A DNA stretch of 64,000 nucleotides. Source: Symsagittifera roscoffensis (taxonomy: Eukaryota > Xenacoelomorpha > Acoela > Convolutidae). This document shows, one piece after another, positions 53,401 through 57,810 of this stretch. A program made the position numbers and the translations under genes. The notes under the pieces are model-generated. The model was not told the DNA's origin and ran no database searches. It worked only from the letters and a program-made list of their open reading frames with translations. The stretch is from positions 24,200,177 through 24,264,176 of the forward strand of contig NC_087062.1 of NCBI RefSeq assembly GCF_963678635.1, written 5' to 3'. Within the stretch, counting starts at the first letter, position 1. Each line of letters opens with the position of its first letter.

Positions 53401-56400
53401 ACAAGAAATGTTCAAGTAAGATCACAATTTGAAATTCTTGAAAGAAACGCATTAATGCTTGATCGCCGTGATATCGTTTCCCAAATCTGGTATACTTGTA
53501 ATTATCTTGGCGTAAAAAGTCTCAAATTAATTCAGGAGGCAGAGGTGGAGCTGGTGATCTCCGGAATGGGAGTGTTCTTCCAAGGCCAGAGTGCTCTTCT
53601 GCCTCGGGTGTGTGAGACGGGATGCATTCCCTCCATTGTCCAGGCACTCACCTCACAACAGACGTGCATCAGTATTGCAGCTGTGAAAGTAGTGCACATC
53701 CTAGCTGCAGATCCAGTGAGTTCTTTAAATAAATGAAAAACTGGACCAACGGTTGAATCTTTTGTGATGAGAGATTTCGGGTTAAATTTTGCATATGCAG
53801 TTTTTCTCGAATAAAAAAGTTTGTAATTTTTCTATTGGCTATTTGAGTTTGTATTTAAGCTCGGTGTGAAGGAACTGTCGAAGTGTAAGGTGGTGGAGTT
53901 TTTCTCGAATAAAAAAGTTTGCAATTTTTCTATTGGCTATTTGAGTTTGTATTTAAGCTCTGTGTGAAGGAACTGTCGAAGTGTAAGGTTGTGGAGCCCC
54001 TGATGGTGACAATGAGGACTCATCCCGATTCTCTCGGATTCGCTTGTGAAGCAATCAACAAGATGTTCACCACAGGAGACACGCATCTAGTCAGACAGGT
54101 CAGTCACTCTATTCAAACTACAGCAAGATATTATGGAAGACAAAATTGTCGCAAAAAAATTTAGCCTATTCGACAAACTTTAGTATGCATTTTCAGTTTT
54201 CAATTGACCACGTTCAATTTAATAATTCAAAATAATGAAAAAAAAAATTTTGATGAGCAAAAATTGCTTGGTCTATAGAGATGTATGCAAAAAAAATTAT
54301 GCGATTTTAAGGATTGCTTTTCAAATAAGCTTTGAACATGTATGCATCTGCAAATTTTGAAGCCCTTGTATTTGTTGCAATTTTAGGCACTAGACGCGGA
54401 GCTGATCGAGTTCCTGCTCAGTCTTCTAAGCAAACCCCTAGATGGTCTCTCAAACCGGAAGTCAGTCCAGGCACATATCGTAGATGCCCTTAAGGCCATG
54501 AGCAGAGATCCAGTGCTAGGAGATGAGGTATGTATGATTTGATTGCTACCCAATGTTTAACAATTTGTTGACAGTACTTTGTAGAAATTGATGTATCTTT
54601 TATCTTGTCCGTGAATATCTTTTATTTTGTCCGTGAGGTCCTGTTTTTTTCAAACGGGAAAAACTCCGTTTCTAAAAAATTGTCGGCCTATGATATGTCT
54701 GATTATGTTCTGTCGACTTATTTGCCACATCTTGTAATTTTTTTTTGCTGAATGCAGTTTTTTTAGTTGCTTTCAAGAGTAATGAACGTATTGAAGACTC
54801 TTATATAGGTCTTGCTGATTTGTTTTTTTTTCCGGAAAAAGTCCCAAAATATTGATGCACTTAGGTATAATGCACTTTTTGAGTTCAATTCAAATTTATC
54901 TGCTGAAAATGACGTATATAACACTCTCCAAAGTCCAAATATTCCGTGGAATTAGCGGAATGAAAACTTTTCCTATTGATTTAGTTTTCTCAAGTTAGGT
55001 TCATGTTATCAAAAAAAGGTTCATGTTATCAAAAAGGTGCCAATCATAAATTGTTCTAGAAATTGAAAGAGCTTAAATGGCATCTATTTTTTCTTTGAAA
55101 TTCGAAAGTTGAGATTTTTTCAAGAAAGGCAGTGTTTTTTTAATGTTTACTTCCGTTCATTACTCTTCCAATCTTCGATTGGCTATGTTTAACATTTTCA
55201 TATACTTTTGCAGTTTGTAGTTTTACTAACCTTGACTTCATATTTTTTGAGAGTAATGAACGCAGTGAGGATTCTTATATAGGTCTAGCTGATTTCTTCA
55301 GTTTTTTTTTAGGAAAAAGTCTGAAAATTTGTTCTCGCTCAGTTTTGATTTTTCGCGGTTTGACTTGTGTTTTAATTTTAAGTTCAGTGCATTTCCATTG
55401 TTAAAAGGAAGGCAAAATCCACTATCGAACAGCAAAAATGTAAAGGTCACAAAAGACGTGATCGACTTCTAATTTCGAAAGTGGAAATTAATTATCAGAT
55501 ATCCCAGTGAAATAAAAGTTTCGCCTATTGATCCAGTTTTCTCAAATTGGGTTAATGTTAACATAAAAGTGTCTATCATAAATTGTTCTACAAATTCAAA
55601 GAGCTTTAAGGTCATCTATTTTTTTCGAAGTCGGTTTTTTTTCAGTTTCCTTTCGTTCATTACTCTTTTCCAACTTTCAGTTGGTTATGTTTCAAAGGTC
55701 TCAAATTATTATAAAGAGTTGATGAACGTAGTTCAGATTCTTATACATGAAGTAATGGTTTTTTTTCAGGAAATTTTTTTTCGGGCCTAAATTGACTTTT
55801 GGTTTCTTTTTAAGTTCTTTTCATTTACTTTGTTAAAAGGAAGGCAAACTCGACTTTCGATCAGCAAAAGTGTAAAGGTCACAGAAGACGTGACTGACTT
55901 CTAGTTTCGATGGAGGAATTCAGATTTCTCAGCGGAATAAAAACTTTACTTACTGATCCAGTTTTCTCAAATTGGGTTTATTTTATCAAAAAAAGTGTGA
56001 ATCATGTATTATTCTAGAAATTCAAAAAGCTTAAAGGGCATATATTTTTTTTCTCTAAAATTCGAAAGTTAGTCATTTTGTCAAAAACCAAATCATCCTT
56101 TTTCCTGTTTCCTTGTGTTCATTGACTCCTTTTCAACTATCTGTTGGAAATGTTTATTAATAGTGCCTATTGGGTTTGTTTTCTGAAATTTGCCCGGAAT
56201 AATTCTGGAAATTGTTTAACCGCTGATGTTTATGAGTTCCTATTTTTCAGGTGTCCAAAGTGCTAGACGAAAGCAGTGTTTGGAAACAATTCAAGAGTCA
56301 GAAAGATGATCTGTTTATTGAACACACGCCGCCAGCAGGAGCCATTACAGGTTACCTTTTAAATTGTCTTAATATGTTTCCGGAAATTACTGATTTCTTT

Positions 56401-56813
56401 GCATTTACAATATATGGGTCGGATGGAATTCGGGAAGCGCAGCGCAATAGAATTTTTTGTGGCATGGGATATATTGGGGAATGGTTAGTTTTGAATGCAG
56501 CTTTTGTTCAAAAGAGGCAAAAAATAGATTAACTTATGTCTCAGATCGTTATTATGACCAAGAATTAAGTAAGGTCACGCAAATGAAGCCGGGGAGGTTT
56601 TTTTGAAGTATTTTCTGTCGTCTCCTTTTATTTTCATTTCTGAGATTGTGTTTTATTTCCTTTTGAAAGATATTTTCATCTTGCTTCGATGAATTTCGTT
56701 TTGGCTGACTACTATGTCATGTTTCAGGTGCGCCCCAGACGACTTTATATCTGACAGATACAGCCAGCAGCAACGTCAGATCTCCTCCACCAATCGACCC
56801 CTCAGATCACTGA
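17312..56813 (+). CDS. DNAJC13: DNAJC13/RME-8 endosomal J-domain protein, 30 exons, N-terminus outside the window
   Basis: The joined exons give 2174 codons in one frame. Residue numbers here count from the first codon in the window. Features in order: an Armadillo/HEAT-like helical protein with IWN-type repeats at about 594 (IWN), 1021 (IWS), 1560 (IWD) and 1869 (IWK); a GYF-like domain at about 795-849 (EWFY...GPISFEDV...FWAQGMEGW); a J-domain at about 1116-1185 with HPD at 1150-1152; and a tail with a PPPIDPSDH-like end. This order matches animal DNAJC13, whose human form is about 2240 residues. In the family, the N-terminal region binds PI3P on early endosomes, and the J-domain stimulates Hsc70 during retromer/SNX-dependent sorting and clathrin removal. 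The N-terminal ~190-200 residues are missing here because the gene starts upstream. There are about 100 extra low-complexity residues around 1410-1510. A family segment of about 22 residues is not found between exons 9 and 10. Confidence 0.93.
18037..18196 (+). CDS. DNAJC13: DNAJC13 exon, residues 47-100
   Basis: The acceptor is AATTTCAG and the donor GAT|gtaaga. The product includes [15 protein letters not shown] and [19 protein letters not shown], both strongly DNAJC13-like. The split codon with the previous exon gives serine. A SINE-like repeat ends only about 20 bases upstream of this exon. Confidence 0.92.
18870..19128 (+). CDS. DNAJC13: DNAJC13 exon, residues 101-187
   Basis: The acceptor is CAATTCAG and the donor ACTG|gttagt. 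The product includes [11 protein letters not shown] and [20 protein letters not shown], the most conserved N-terminal block of the family. The exon ends in phase 1 and joins a glycine codon in the next exon. Confidence 0.94.
19341..19667 (+). repeat. LTR-like repeat, copy 1
   Basis: About 325 bases from TAATTCGGATTTAATGTC to GTTAAAGTACTTATT recur nearly unchanged at 20706-21031. Each copy lies directly upstream of gag sequence, as an LTR would. The segment contains a family A head near its left side, so the true LTR borders cannot be fixed by eye. No clear TG...CA termini or primer-binding site could be assigned. Confidence 0.5.
19720..20214 (+). pseudogene. Ty3/Gypsy-type gag N-terminal fragment, broken
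   Basis: The ATG at 19720 opens a frame beginning [15 protein letters not shown]. It contains [12 protein letters not shown], a W..W...F arrangement common at the start of Gypsy-type capsid proteins. Near 20080-20110 the similarity leaves this frame, and the frame stops at 20212-20214. The rest of gag continues in another frame at 20237-20707, so the copy carries a frameshift. GC content and codon use are richer than the surrounding intron, which suggests insertion of a foreign coding sequence. No protease, reverse transcriptase or integrase follows. Confidence 0.6.
20237..20707 (+). pseudogene. Gypsy-type gag C-terminal fragment, truncated
   Basis: The frame includes [20 protein letters not shown] and then [20 protein letters not shown], the characteristic C-terminal capsid region of Ty3/Gypsy Gag. 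It ends inside the first zinc knuckle ([14 protein letters not shown], then stop). The second LTR-like repeat begins at once, so the fragment was cut off there. It is the upstream continuation, in another frame, of the fragment at 19720-20214. Confidence 0.7.
20706..21031 (+). repeat. LTR-like repeat, copy 2
   Basis: This is a nearly identical second copy of 19341-19667, again with the embedded AAGAGTAATGAACG head near its left side (about 20730). It separates the two gag fragments. High similarity between the copies points to a fairly recent duplication. Confidence 0.5.
21048..21695 (+). pseudogene. Gypsy-type gag C-terminus with two zinc knuckles, truncated
   Basis: The first ~115 codons repeat 20357-20700 almost exactly ([20 protein letters not shown]). 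The frame then continues through two CCHC-type knuckles: [16 protein letters not shown] and [14 protein letters not shown] (the latter CX2CX4HX4C). Nucleic-acid binding is the known role of such knuckles in Gag. An acidic linker follows ([11 protein letters not shown]). The frame ends where family A sequence resumes, before any protease active site. The N-terminal gag half is absent from this copy. Confidence 0.75.
22576..22655 (+). CDS. DNAJC13: DNAJC13 exon, residues 187-213
   Basis: The acceptor is CTGTTGCAG and the donor GAC|gtgagt. The product includes [19 protein letters not shown], matching the conserved FNANISYSG block of the family. Phase 2 of the exon start completes the glycine codon opened in the preceding exon. 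Confidence 0.94.
23220..23377 (+). CDS. DNAJC13: DNAJC13 exon, residues 214-266
   Basis: The acceptor is TTGTCTAG and the donor ACTGG|gtgagc. The product includes [18 protein letters not shown] and [15 protein letters not shown], which match the family's RRLVASKAGF block. Confidence 0.94.
23480..24125 (+). repeat. SINE-like composite repeat with tRNA-like head and terminal hairpin
   Basis: It starts with a family A-like head (GAGTCGATGAACGTAG). A shared body follows with GCTTTGACATT, AATTCATCAAATGAACCG and TTTGGCTTTATGCTTTCGAA. A tRNA-like part at about 23935-24000 shows box A-like TGGCTGAGTGG and box B-like GATTCGAATCC. It closes with TTCTCGCAAGTGTTTGCGAAGC and a GCTT-containing hairpin, then TTTGTGTA. 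Related copies are near 17700-18015, 33110-33670, 43280-44290, 46060-47003 and 60260-60640. Confidence 0.65.
25380..26810 (+). repeat. Direct segmental duplication of ~670 bp
   Basis: Sequence from TTTCATATAGTATTGAATTG (25380) to about 26060 recurs from 26147 to about 26810, about 767-790 bases downstream. Landmarks in both copies are GAGGCAAATTTTGTTATCG, TGTTTTCGGTCTCTTTG and GAATTAAGACTTTCAATTT. Each copy includes family A-type body sequence. The copies differ by small indels, so the event is not very recent. Confidence 0.75.
27291..27740 (+). repeat. Family A dispersed repeat
   Basis: The head is GAGTCGATGAACGTAGC with ACTCTT following. The tail is GAGTTCATTGCTCTTTTGCC, then TGTCAGTGGGC. 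It lies on the gene strand in the intron. Confidence 0.7.
28449..28548 (+). CDS. DNAJC13: DNAJC13 exon, residues 266-299
   Basis: The acceptor is TTTTTTTTCAG and the donor ATGCAG|gtttgt. The product is [19 protein letters not shown] plus [13 protein letters not shown], matching the family's GVKVVKALKRSN...DMLCALM region. Confidence 0.94.
28750..29044 (+). CDS. DNAJC13: DNAJC13 exon, residues 300-398
   Basis: The acceptor is TATTCTTAG and the donor GCAG|gttagt. The product includes [32 protein letters not shown] and [17 protein letters not shown]. This is one of the most conserved stretches of DNAJC13. Confidence 0.96.
29104..30045 (+). repeat. Family A repeat interrupted by element C
   Basis: The head GTCATGAACGTAGTGAA is at 29104. 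Family A body runs to about 29435 (GGGCATATATTA). It resumes at about 29965 (GAAATTGTACAATTGAAG) and ends with GCGTTCATTGATTCTTTTA. The intervening ~510 bases are element C. This nesting shows that element C moved after this family A copy was in place. Confidence 0.7.
29437..29960 (+). mobile_element. Element C, nested in a family A copy
   Basis: It contains an AACGCGCGATATATTTCGCG palindromic core near 29670. Near the right end are CAGTCGGAACATTCAGGGC and a GGGCTTCGCC hairpin, then GATACGAGCAGTCTTG. The same features occur in reverse complement at 61563-62044. No open frame of note is present, so it is probably a non-autonomous element. The class is uncertain: a SINE- or RTE-type retroposon is suggested by the 16-bp target duplication of the other copy. 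Confidence 0.6.
30755..31872 (+). mobile_element. Second Helitron-like element with internal tandem array
   Basis: The 3' end shows hairpin GCACC-GGA-GGTGC (31848-31860), then GTTAAACG and CTAG (31869-31872), followed by T, as in the element at 14996-16122. The body has six or more direct repeats with GGTGCTGTCAGGGTAC- and TTTTCGAGATGTGA-like words. The left border is approximate. Confidence 0.6.
33110..33670 (+). repeat. SINE-like composite repeat upstream of an exon
   Basis: It contains AATTCATCAAAGGAACCGAA, ACATCATGTGGTTTTATGC and GTTACATGCAAAGTTAGTG. A shortened tRNA-like part (GCGTTCGTGGCCCATGCG) and the tail TTTGCGGAGCGCAGCTTAACC then follow. Most of the tRNA-like head is deleted in this copy. 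It ends about 180 bases before a DNAJC13 exon. Confidence 0.6.
33850..34015 (+). CDS. DNAJC13: DNAJC13 exon, residues 398-453
   Basis: The acceptor is TTTCGGCAG and the donor TCAAG|gttaga. The product includes [37 protein letters not shown] and then VDRKMLASR. It matches the family's KAIIEEG...MQELALSEGALPRHL block. Confidence 0.95.
34266..34502 (+). CDS. DNAJC13: DNAJC13 exon, residues 453-532
   Basis: The acceptor is TTTTTTACAG and the donor GAAAG|gtagct. The product includes [20 protein letters not shown] and [14 protein letters not shown], matching QLSRHLVGLWT...LPPGLLAYL. The C-terminal part is more divergent. An in-frame TAG lies just past the donor, which supports splicing there. Confidence 0.92.
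34773..35230 (+). repeat. Family A dispersed repeat
   Basis: The head is GGAGTCAATGAACGTAGC. The internal T-tract ends in CAGGAAGTC. The tail is GCGTTCATTGGCTG, then TTAACTGTCATTGAC. It fills the intron between two DNAJC13 exons on the gene strand. Confidence 0.75.
35371..35569 (+). CDS. DNAJC13: DNAJC13 exon, residues 532-598, first IWN repeat
   Basis: The acceptor is GGCTTCAG and the donor CACAAG|gtaacc. The product includes [38 protein letters not shown] and NLIWNHK, an IWN motif. The family segment that normally precedes the HW motif (about 22 residues) is not seen in this or the previous exon. Confidence 0.95.
35676..36384 (+). CDS. DNAJC13: DNAJC13 exon, residues 599-835, GYF-like domain
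   Basis: The acceptor is GCTTTTTAG and the donor GGAAG|gtacgt. This long exon begins [16 protein letters not shown] and includes [42 protein letters not shown] and then [19 protein letters not shown]. The last part is the GYF-like domain, completed in the next exon. All are close to animal DNAJC13. Confidence 0.97.
36549..36769 (+). CDS. DNAJC13: DNAJC13 exon, residues 835-908
   Basis: The acceptor is TTTCCAAG and the donor GTGCAG|gtaggt. The product includes [20 protein letters not shown], which ends the GYF-like domain, and [15 protein letters not shown]. It matches the family's IRPLPKVKRLLSD. Confidence 0.95.
37103..37549 (+). repeat. Family A dispersed repeat, near complete
   Basis: The head is GCGTCGATGAACGTAGTTC with ACTCTTATATGGG. 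The body includes AGTGTAAAGGTCACGAAAAA. The tail is TTGCGTTCATTGACTCTTTT, then CCAACTGTCTGTTGG. It ends about 40 bases before the next DNAJC13 exon. Confidence 0.8.
37592..37774 (+). CDS. DNAJC13: DNAJC13 exon, residues 909-969, with GC donor
   Basis: The acceptor is TCTATTTTAG. The product includes [34 protein letters not shown] and HYTHTKQ. The next exon continues with AF. The only in-phase break after CAG is a GC donor (CAG|gcaggg), so the following intron (37775-38075) appears to be GC-AG. Reading on would give a stop after three codons. Confidence 0.94.
38076..38642 (+). CDS. DNAJC13: DNAJC13 exon, residues 970-1158, IWN repeat and start of J-domain
   Basis: The acceptor is CTGCTGCCAG and the donor GGAAGA|gtaagt. 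The product includes [17 protein letters not shown] (second IWN-type repeat), [18 protein letters not shown] and then [13 protein letters not shown]. It ends with [20 protein letters not shown]. The HPD triad needed to activate Hsc70 ATPase is intact. Confidence 0.98.
38874..39012 (+). CDS. DNAJC13: DNAJC13 exon, residues 1159-1205, end of J-domain
   Basis: The acceptor is TTATTCCAG and the donor CACAAG|gtatac. [19 protein letters not shown] is the last helix of the J-domain. [15 protein letters not shown] follows, as in DNAJC13 ([11 protein letters not shown]). Confidence 0.96.
39187..39440 (+). CDS. DNAJC13: DNAJC13 exon, residues 1205-1289
   Basis: The acceptor is TTTTATTAG and the donor TTCCAG|gtaaag. 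The product includes [39 protein letters not shown] and [11 protein letters not shown], nearly identical to the family core. Confidence 0.97.
39705..39827 (+). CDS. DNAJC13: DNAJC13 exon, residues 1290-1330
   Basis: The acceptor is CGATTCAG and the donor ATTCAG|gtaggt. The product is [20 protein letters not shown] plus [19 protein letters not shown], matching [20 protein letters not shown]. Confidence 0.95.
40031..40332 (+). repeat. Family A dispersed repeat, internally shortened
   Basis: The head is AAGAGTCATGAACGTAGTG. The tail is CTTGCGTAATTACTCATTTC and then CAATCTTCGATAGGCTATG. The middle is deleted relative to full copies. Confidence 0.7.
40637..41169 (+). repeat. Family A dispersed repeat with doubled tail
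   Basis: The head AGAGTAATGAACGTAGTG starts at 40637. A first tail (GCGTTCATTGAGTCTTTTAA) is near 41044. A second tail (GACGTTCATGGC, then CCAACTGTCTGTGG) ends at about 41169. The two tails suggest a partial tandem duplication or nesting. Confidence 0.65.
41382..41825 (+). repeat. Family A repeats, two nested heads, truncated just before an exon
   Basis: Heads are at 41382 and 41728 (both AAGAGTAATGAACGTAGTGA). The second breaks into the body of the first at GGGCATCTATTTTT. The second stops at about 41825, some 28 bases before a DNAJC13 exon, without a tail. The first ~280 bases are nearly identical to 51640-51830. Confidence 0.7.
41854..42036 (+). CDS. DNAJC13: DNAJC13 exon, residues 1331-1391
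   Basis: The acceptor is CTGTTTCAG and the donor GAAACG|gtacga. The product includes [17 protein letters not shown] and [20 protein letters not shown], matching [18 protein letters not shown]. Confidence 0.95.
42235..42538 (+). CDS. DNAJC13: DNAJC13 exon, residues 1392-1493, low-complexity insertion
   Basis: The acceptor is TTTTACAG and the donor GGGG|gtaggt. It begins [20 protein letters not shown], equivalent to VANSLAKLSVHALSRLGGY of the family. About 80 residues rich in G, N, S and M then follow (for example [18 protein letters not shown]), which vertebrate DNAJC13 lacks. The insertion is probably a disordered loop. Confidence 0.9.
42670..43119 (+). repeat. Family A dispersed repeat, eroded head
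   Basis: The head is reduced to TTACAGTAGTGGAGACTCTT. The body is standard (AACAGCAAAAGTGTGAAGG). The tail is GTGCATTGACTTTTTTCC, then AACTGTCTCTTGGCTATG. Confidence 0.75.
43280..44290 (+). repeat. SINE-like composites, including a second tRNA-like repeat
   Basis: The region opens with AACCTAAGTCGCAACTATTG-type sequence. It then holds a separate tRNA-like unit at about 43554-43630: TAGCGTAGAGGTAGGG is box A-like and GGTTCGAACCTGGG is box B-like. The body with AATTCATCAAATGAACTG follows. The tail hairpin GTGCGAAGCTCCGCTGCGCC ends near 44280. The stretch 43410-43870 is related to 58240-58700. The rest of the intron (44291-44949) has no recognised feature. Confidence 0.6.
44950..45107 (+). CDS. 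DNAJC13: DNAJC13 exon, residues 1493-1545, acidic
   Basis: The acceptor is TTAATTCAG and the donor TATGAG|gtaaga. It begins with an acidic glycine-rich stretch ([20 protein letters not shown]). It then returns to family sequence: [20 protein letters not shown], equivalent to [20 protein letters not shown]. The first part extends the insertion of the previous exon. Confidence 0.92.
45332..45583 (+). CDS. DNAJC13: DNAJC13 exon, residues 1546-1629, third IWN repeat
   Basis: The acceptor is TTTATTGCAG and the donor GCTAAG|gtcagt. The product includes [20 protein letters not shown] (IWN-type repeat), [15 protein letters not shown] and [19 protein letters not shown]. It matches the family almost residue for residue. 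Confidence 0.97.
45692..46026 (+). repeat. Family A dispersed repeat, internally shortened
   Basis: The head is AAGAGTAATGAACGTAGAG. The tail is TTGCATTCATTGACTCTTTT, then CCGACTATCTGTTGG. Part of the body between TTATTAGATTTCCCAGC and the tail is missing. Confidence 0.7.
46060..47003 (+). repeat. SINE-like composite remnants ending just before an exon
   Basis: It shares AACCTAAGTCGCAAGTATAA, GCTTTGACATTTGATTAGTA and a tail hairpin occurring twice (TTTGCGAAGCTCCAGCTTCG near 46520 and TTGCAAAGCTCTGCTTTGCC near 46980). A short direct repeat (AATGCATAATTTATCCACAA) occurs at about 46328 and 46364. It ends about 50 bases before a DNAJC13 exon. Confidence 0.55.
47052..47271 (+). CDS. DNAJC13: DNAJC13 exon, residues 1630-1703
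   Basis: The acceptor is CTTTTTCAG and the donor CAGG|gtgagt. The product includes [20 protein letters not shown], a loop rich in G, N and S, then [20 protein letters not shown]. It corresponds to LLDYIGSQAQYLH...MALEALRNVIKYNPG. Confidence 0.93.
47500..47813. mobile_element. hAT-like MITE with 8-bp target duplication
   Basis: The element is 314 bp with inverted termini CAGTAGCGGATTTAGG and, on the other strand, CAGGTGCGGATCTAGG. It is flanked by GTTATGAT (47492-47499) and GCTATGAT (47814-47821), matching at 7 of 8 bases. CAG...CTG termini with 8-bp target duplications are typical of hAT elements. No transposase is encoded. It sits in a DNAJC13 intron. A related element lies at 62813-63230 in the opposite orientation. 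Confidence 0.85.
47920..48017 (+). CDS. DNAJC13: DNAJC13 exon, residues 1703-1735
   Basis: The acceptor is TTTTTATTAG and the donor TTGGAG|gttaga. The product is [20 protein letters not shown] plus [12 protein letters not shown], matching [14 protein letters not shown]...QQLALE. Confidence 0.95.
49994..50460 (+). repeat. Family A dispersed repeat, near complete
   Basis: The head is AGAGTAACGAACATAGTG with ACTCTTATATAGG. The T-tract ends in CAGGAAAAGTC. The tail is TTGCGTTCATTACTCTTTTG, then CAAGCTTCGATCGG, in which the usual hairpin is weakened. Confidence 0.75.
51254..51330 (+). repeat. tRNA-like head of a SINE copy
   Basis: It contains CCGTGGCTGAGGGGTTAG (box A-like) and GTGGGTTTGAATCTCAC, which can form a T-arm-like stem-loop and resembles box B. 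A sister copy is at about 49888-49965. There is no proper acceptor-stem pairing, so this is a tRNA-derived repeat and not a tRNA gene. Confidence 0.6.
51640..52083 (+). repeat. Family A dispersed repeat, near complete
   Basis: The head is AAGAGTAATGAACGTAGTGA and the tail TTGCGTTCATTACTCTTTTG. Its first ~190 bases and the ~90 bases before it match 41292-41570. The tail half matches the copy ending at 50460. It therefore looks like a mosaic of two other copies. Confidence 0.75.
52469..52844 (+). CDS. DNAJC13: DNAJC13 exon, residues 1736-1861
   Basis: The acceptor is TCGTTCAG and the donor GAAA|gtaagt. The product includes [33 protein letters not shown] and [20 protein letters not shown]. These match the helical-repeat region of the family ([36 protein letters not shown]). 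Confidence 0.97.
53120..53415 (+). CDS. DNAJC13: DNAJC13 exon, residues 1861-1959, fourth IWN repeat
   Basis: The acceptor is ATACCTAG, chosen over a nearby CATAG at about 53101 because it restores the family reading HENPELIW. The donor is TTCAA|gtaaga. The product includes [36 protein letters not shown] and [18 protein letters not shown]. Confidence 0.96.
53536..53715 (+). CDS. DNAJC13: DNAJC13 exon, residues 1960-2019
   Basis: The acceptor is TTAATTCAG and the donor GATCCA|gtgagt. The product includes [20 protein letters not shown] and [14 protein letters not shown], matching the family's LFSAQPQLADQ...GHLPKVIQAMNHRN. Confidence 0.93.
53799..53994 (+). repeat. 98-bp tandem duplication across an intron-exon boundary
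   Basis: Copy 1 (53799-53896) and copy 2 (53897-53994) are nearly identical. Both contain the TATTTAAG acceptor and the first ~37 coding bases of the following exon. Copy 2 carries the functional exon start ([13 protein letters not shown]). Copy 1 reads [13 protein letters not shown] and then runs into intronic sequence with a stop, so it is a dead exon stub with an apparently intact acceptor. Confidence 0.9.
53958..54098 (+). CDS. DNAJC13: DNAJC13 exon, residues 2020-2066
   Basis: The acceptor is TATTTAAG (second copy of the duplication) and the donor AGACAG|gtcagt. The product includes [20 protein letters not shown] and [20 protein letters not shown], matching ELCVRAMASLETIGPLM...GLACEAINRMF. 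Confidence 0.94.
54387..54527 (+). CDS. DNAJC13: DNAJC13 exon, residues 2067-2113
   Basis: The acceptor is CAATTTTAG and the donor GATGAG|gtatgt. The product includes [20 protein letters not shown] and [19 protein letters not shown], matching the family's AQIVKALKAMTRSLQYGEQ. Confidence 0.95.
54775..55190 (+). repeat. Family A dispersed repeat, complete
   Basis: The head is AAGAGTAATGAACGTATTG with ACTCTTATATAGG. The tail is TTCCGTTCATTACTCTTCC, then the stem CCAATC-TTC-GATTGG followed by CTATGTTT. Head and tail words are inverted repeats of 14 bases. Confidence 0.85.
55250..55692 (+). repeat. Family A dispersed repeat, complete
   Basis: The head is AGAGTAATGAACGCAGTG. The body includes AAGTGGAAATTAATTATCAG and GAAATAAAAGTTTCGCC. 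The tail is TTTCGTTCATTACTCTTTTC, then CCAACTTTCAGTTGG. Together with its neighbours at 54775 and 55713 it forms a direct-oriented row of three copies. Confidence 0.85.
55713..56155 (+). repeat. Family A dispersed repeat, complete
   Basis: The head is AAAGAGTTGATGAACGTAG. The T-tract ends in CAGGAAATTT. The tail is TTGTGTTCATTGACTCC, then TCAACTATCTGTTGG. It ends about 95 bases before the next exon. Confidence 0.8.
56251..56350 (+). CDS. DNAJC13: DNAJC13 exon, residues 2114-2147
   Basis: The acceptor is ATTTTTCAG and the donor TACAG|gttacc. The product is [20 protein letters not shown] plus [14 protein letters not shown], matching [23 protein letters not shown]. Confidence 0.96.
56728..56813 (+). 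CDS. DNAJC13: DNAJC13 last coding exon, residues 2147-2174, stop TGA
   Basis: The acceptor is ATGTTTCAG. The product is [20 protein letters not shown] plus PPIDPSDH, then TGA at 56811-56813. The PPPID motif matches the PPPVDHE region near the C-terminus of DNAJC13. The tail is slightly shorter than in vertebrates. Confidence 0.93.
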
Positions 56814-56871
56814 CCCAATTCAAACTCGGATTCAATTTAAACGAAATTCATCCAAACTCATATTAATCATC

Positions 56872-56877
56872 AATAAA
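56872..56877 (+). terminator. Polyadenylation signal AATAAA downstream of DNAJC13
   Basis: AATAAA lies 59 bases after the stop codon. Further AATAAA words at about 57128 and 57228 could serve longer transcripts. I infer a 3' UTR from 56814 to roughly 56900-57250. Confidence 0.6.
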
Positions 56878-57250
56878 ACACGTAAACAATAAGTTCAAGT
56901 AGAAGTTAGACGTTATCAAATGGCAGAATGAAAGAATATTTGACTAGATTCAACTTGTGTCAATAGACTCACTATATTGTTTAGATTTTAAAATGATCTC
57001 ACTGAAATTGGTGGTTTCAACTTGTCGGCAAAAACGTGCCGATCATCAATTCGATCATTGAAAATTTAAGCGTTTCTGATTTTGTGTGGTTGGTGATCAA
57101 ATAGTATGTCTAGTTGAGATTGGTCTAAATAAAAGAGTTCGATCTATATTTCGATATAAATCCTAAGTTTGATATATGCAGCAATCCAGTAAAAACATCA
57201 TCTGATATTGATGTAATATTGTAAAAAAAATAAATGCCTAATTTTCTAAG

Positions 57251-57810
57251 CGTTAAATTGTCAATCAGGCTATTGTAATTTATTCGGTTTAATTTCTTGT
57301 GTTAATTATAAGCAACTGATTATTTGATTAAATATTTATGAAAGGTGCTATTCACTATCTTATTTTCTGTCGACTTCATAATTGTCGTTTATTTTATCAT
57401 CGTTCACTAAATTAGTTCGGCCAATAAAAATTAAATCAAATCGTTCTCTCAATAGAAGACTAACTTTTATAAGATCGATTTCAATTTATCTCAAATTTAG
57501 AAGCCATCAAAATTTTATGAACTTGAAACTGCCAAGCGTTGAATGTACCTCAAACAATTATTCGGTTTCAATGAGAGAAATGAATTTTTTTTTTATAAAG
57601 AAGGTGTCTGTTTGCACAAAAAATTCTTGAAATTTTATCACGCTCGATTTGAATTTGGATTTCTGTTGTTGGGCTTCTGATCTTTCTTTAAGCTCAAGCC
57701 AAATCCATCTACTGAAAAGAAAGCCATTTACGCCCTAAAATCAAAGAGCTAATGCCGCAAATAAACGTGAATGACTTCTAGTTCAAAAAGTTGATTTTAA
57801 TTAAGGTAAA
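57251..57810. other. Intergenic AT-rich sequence, no gene recognised
   Basis: I see no splice-flanked open frame and no clear repeat boundary here. Some words near 57640-57800 (ACGTGAATGACTTCTAG) resemble family A body, so part may be an eroded copy. Confidence 0.5.
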
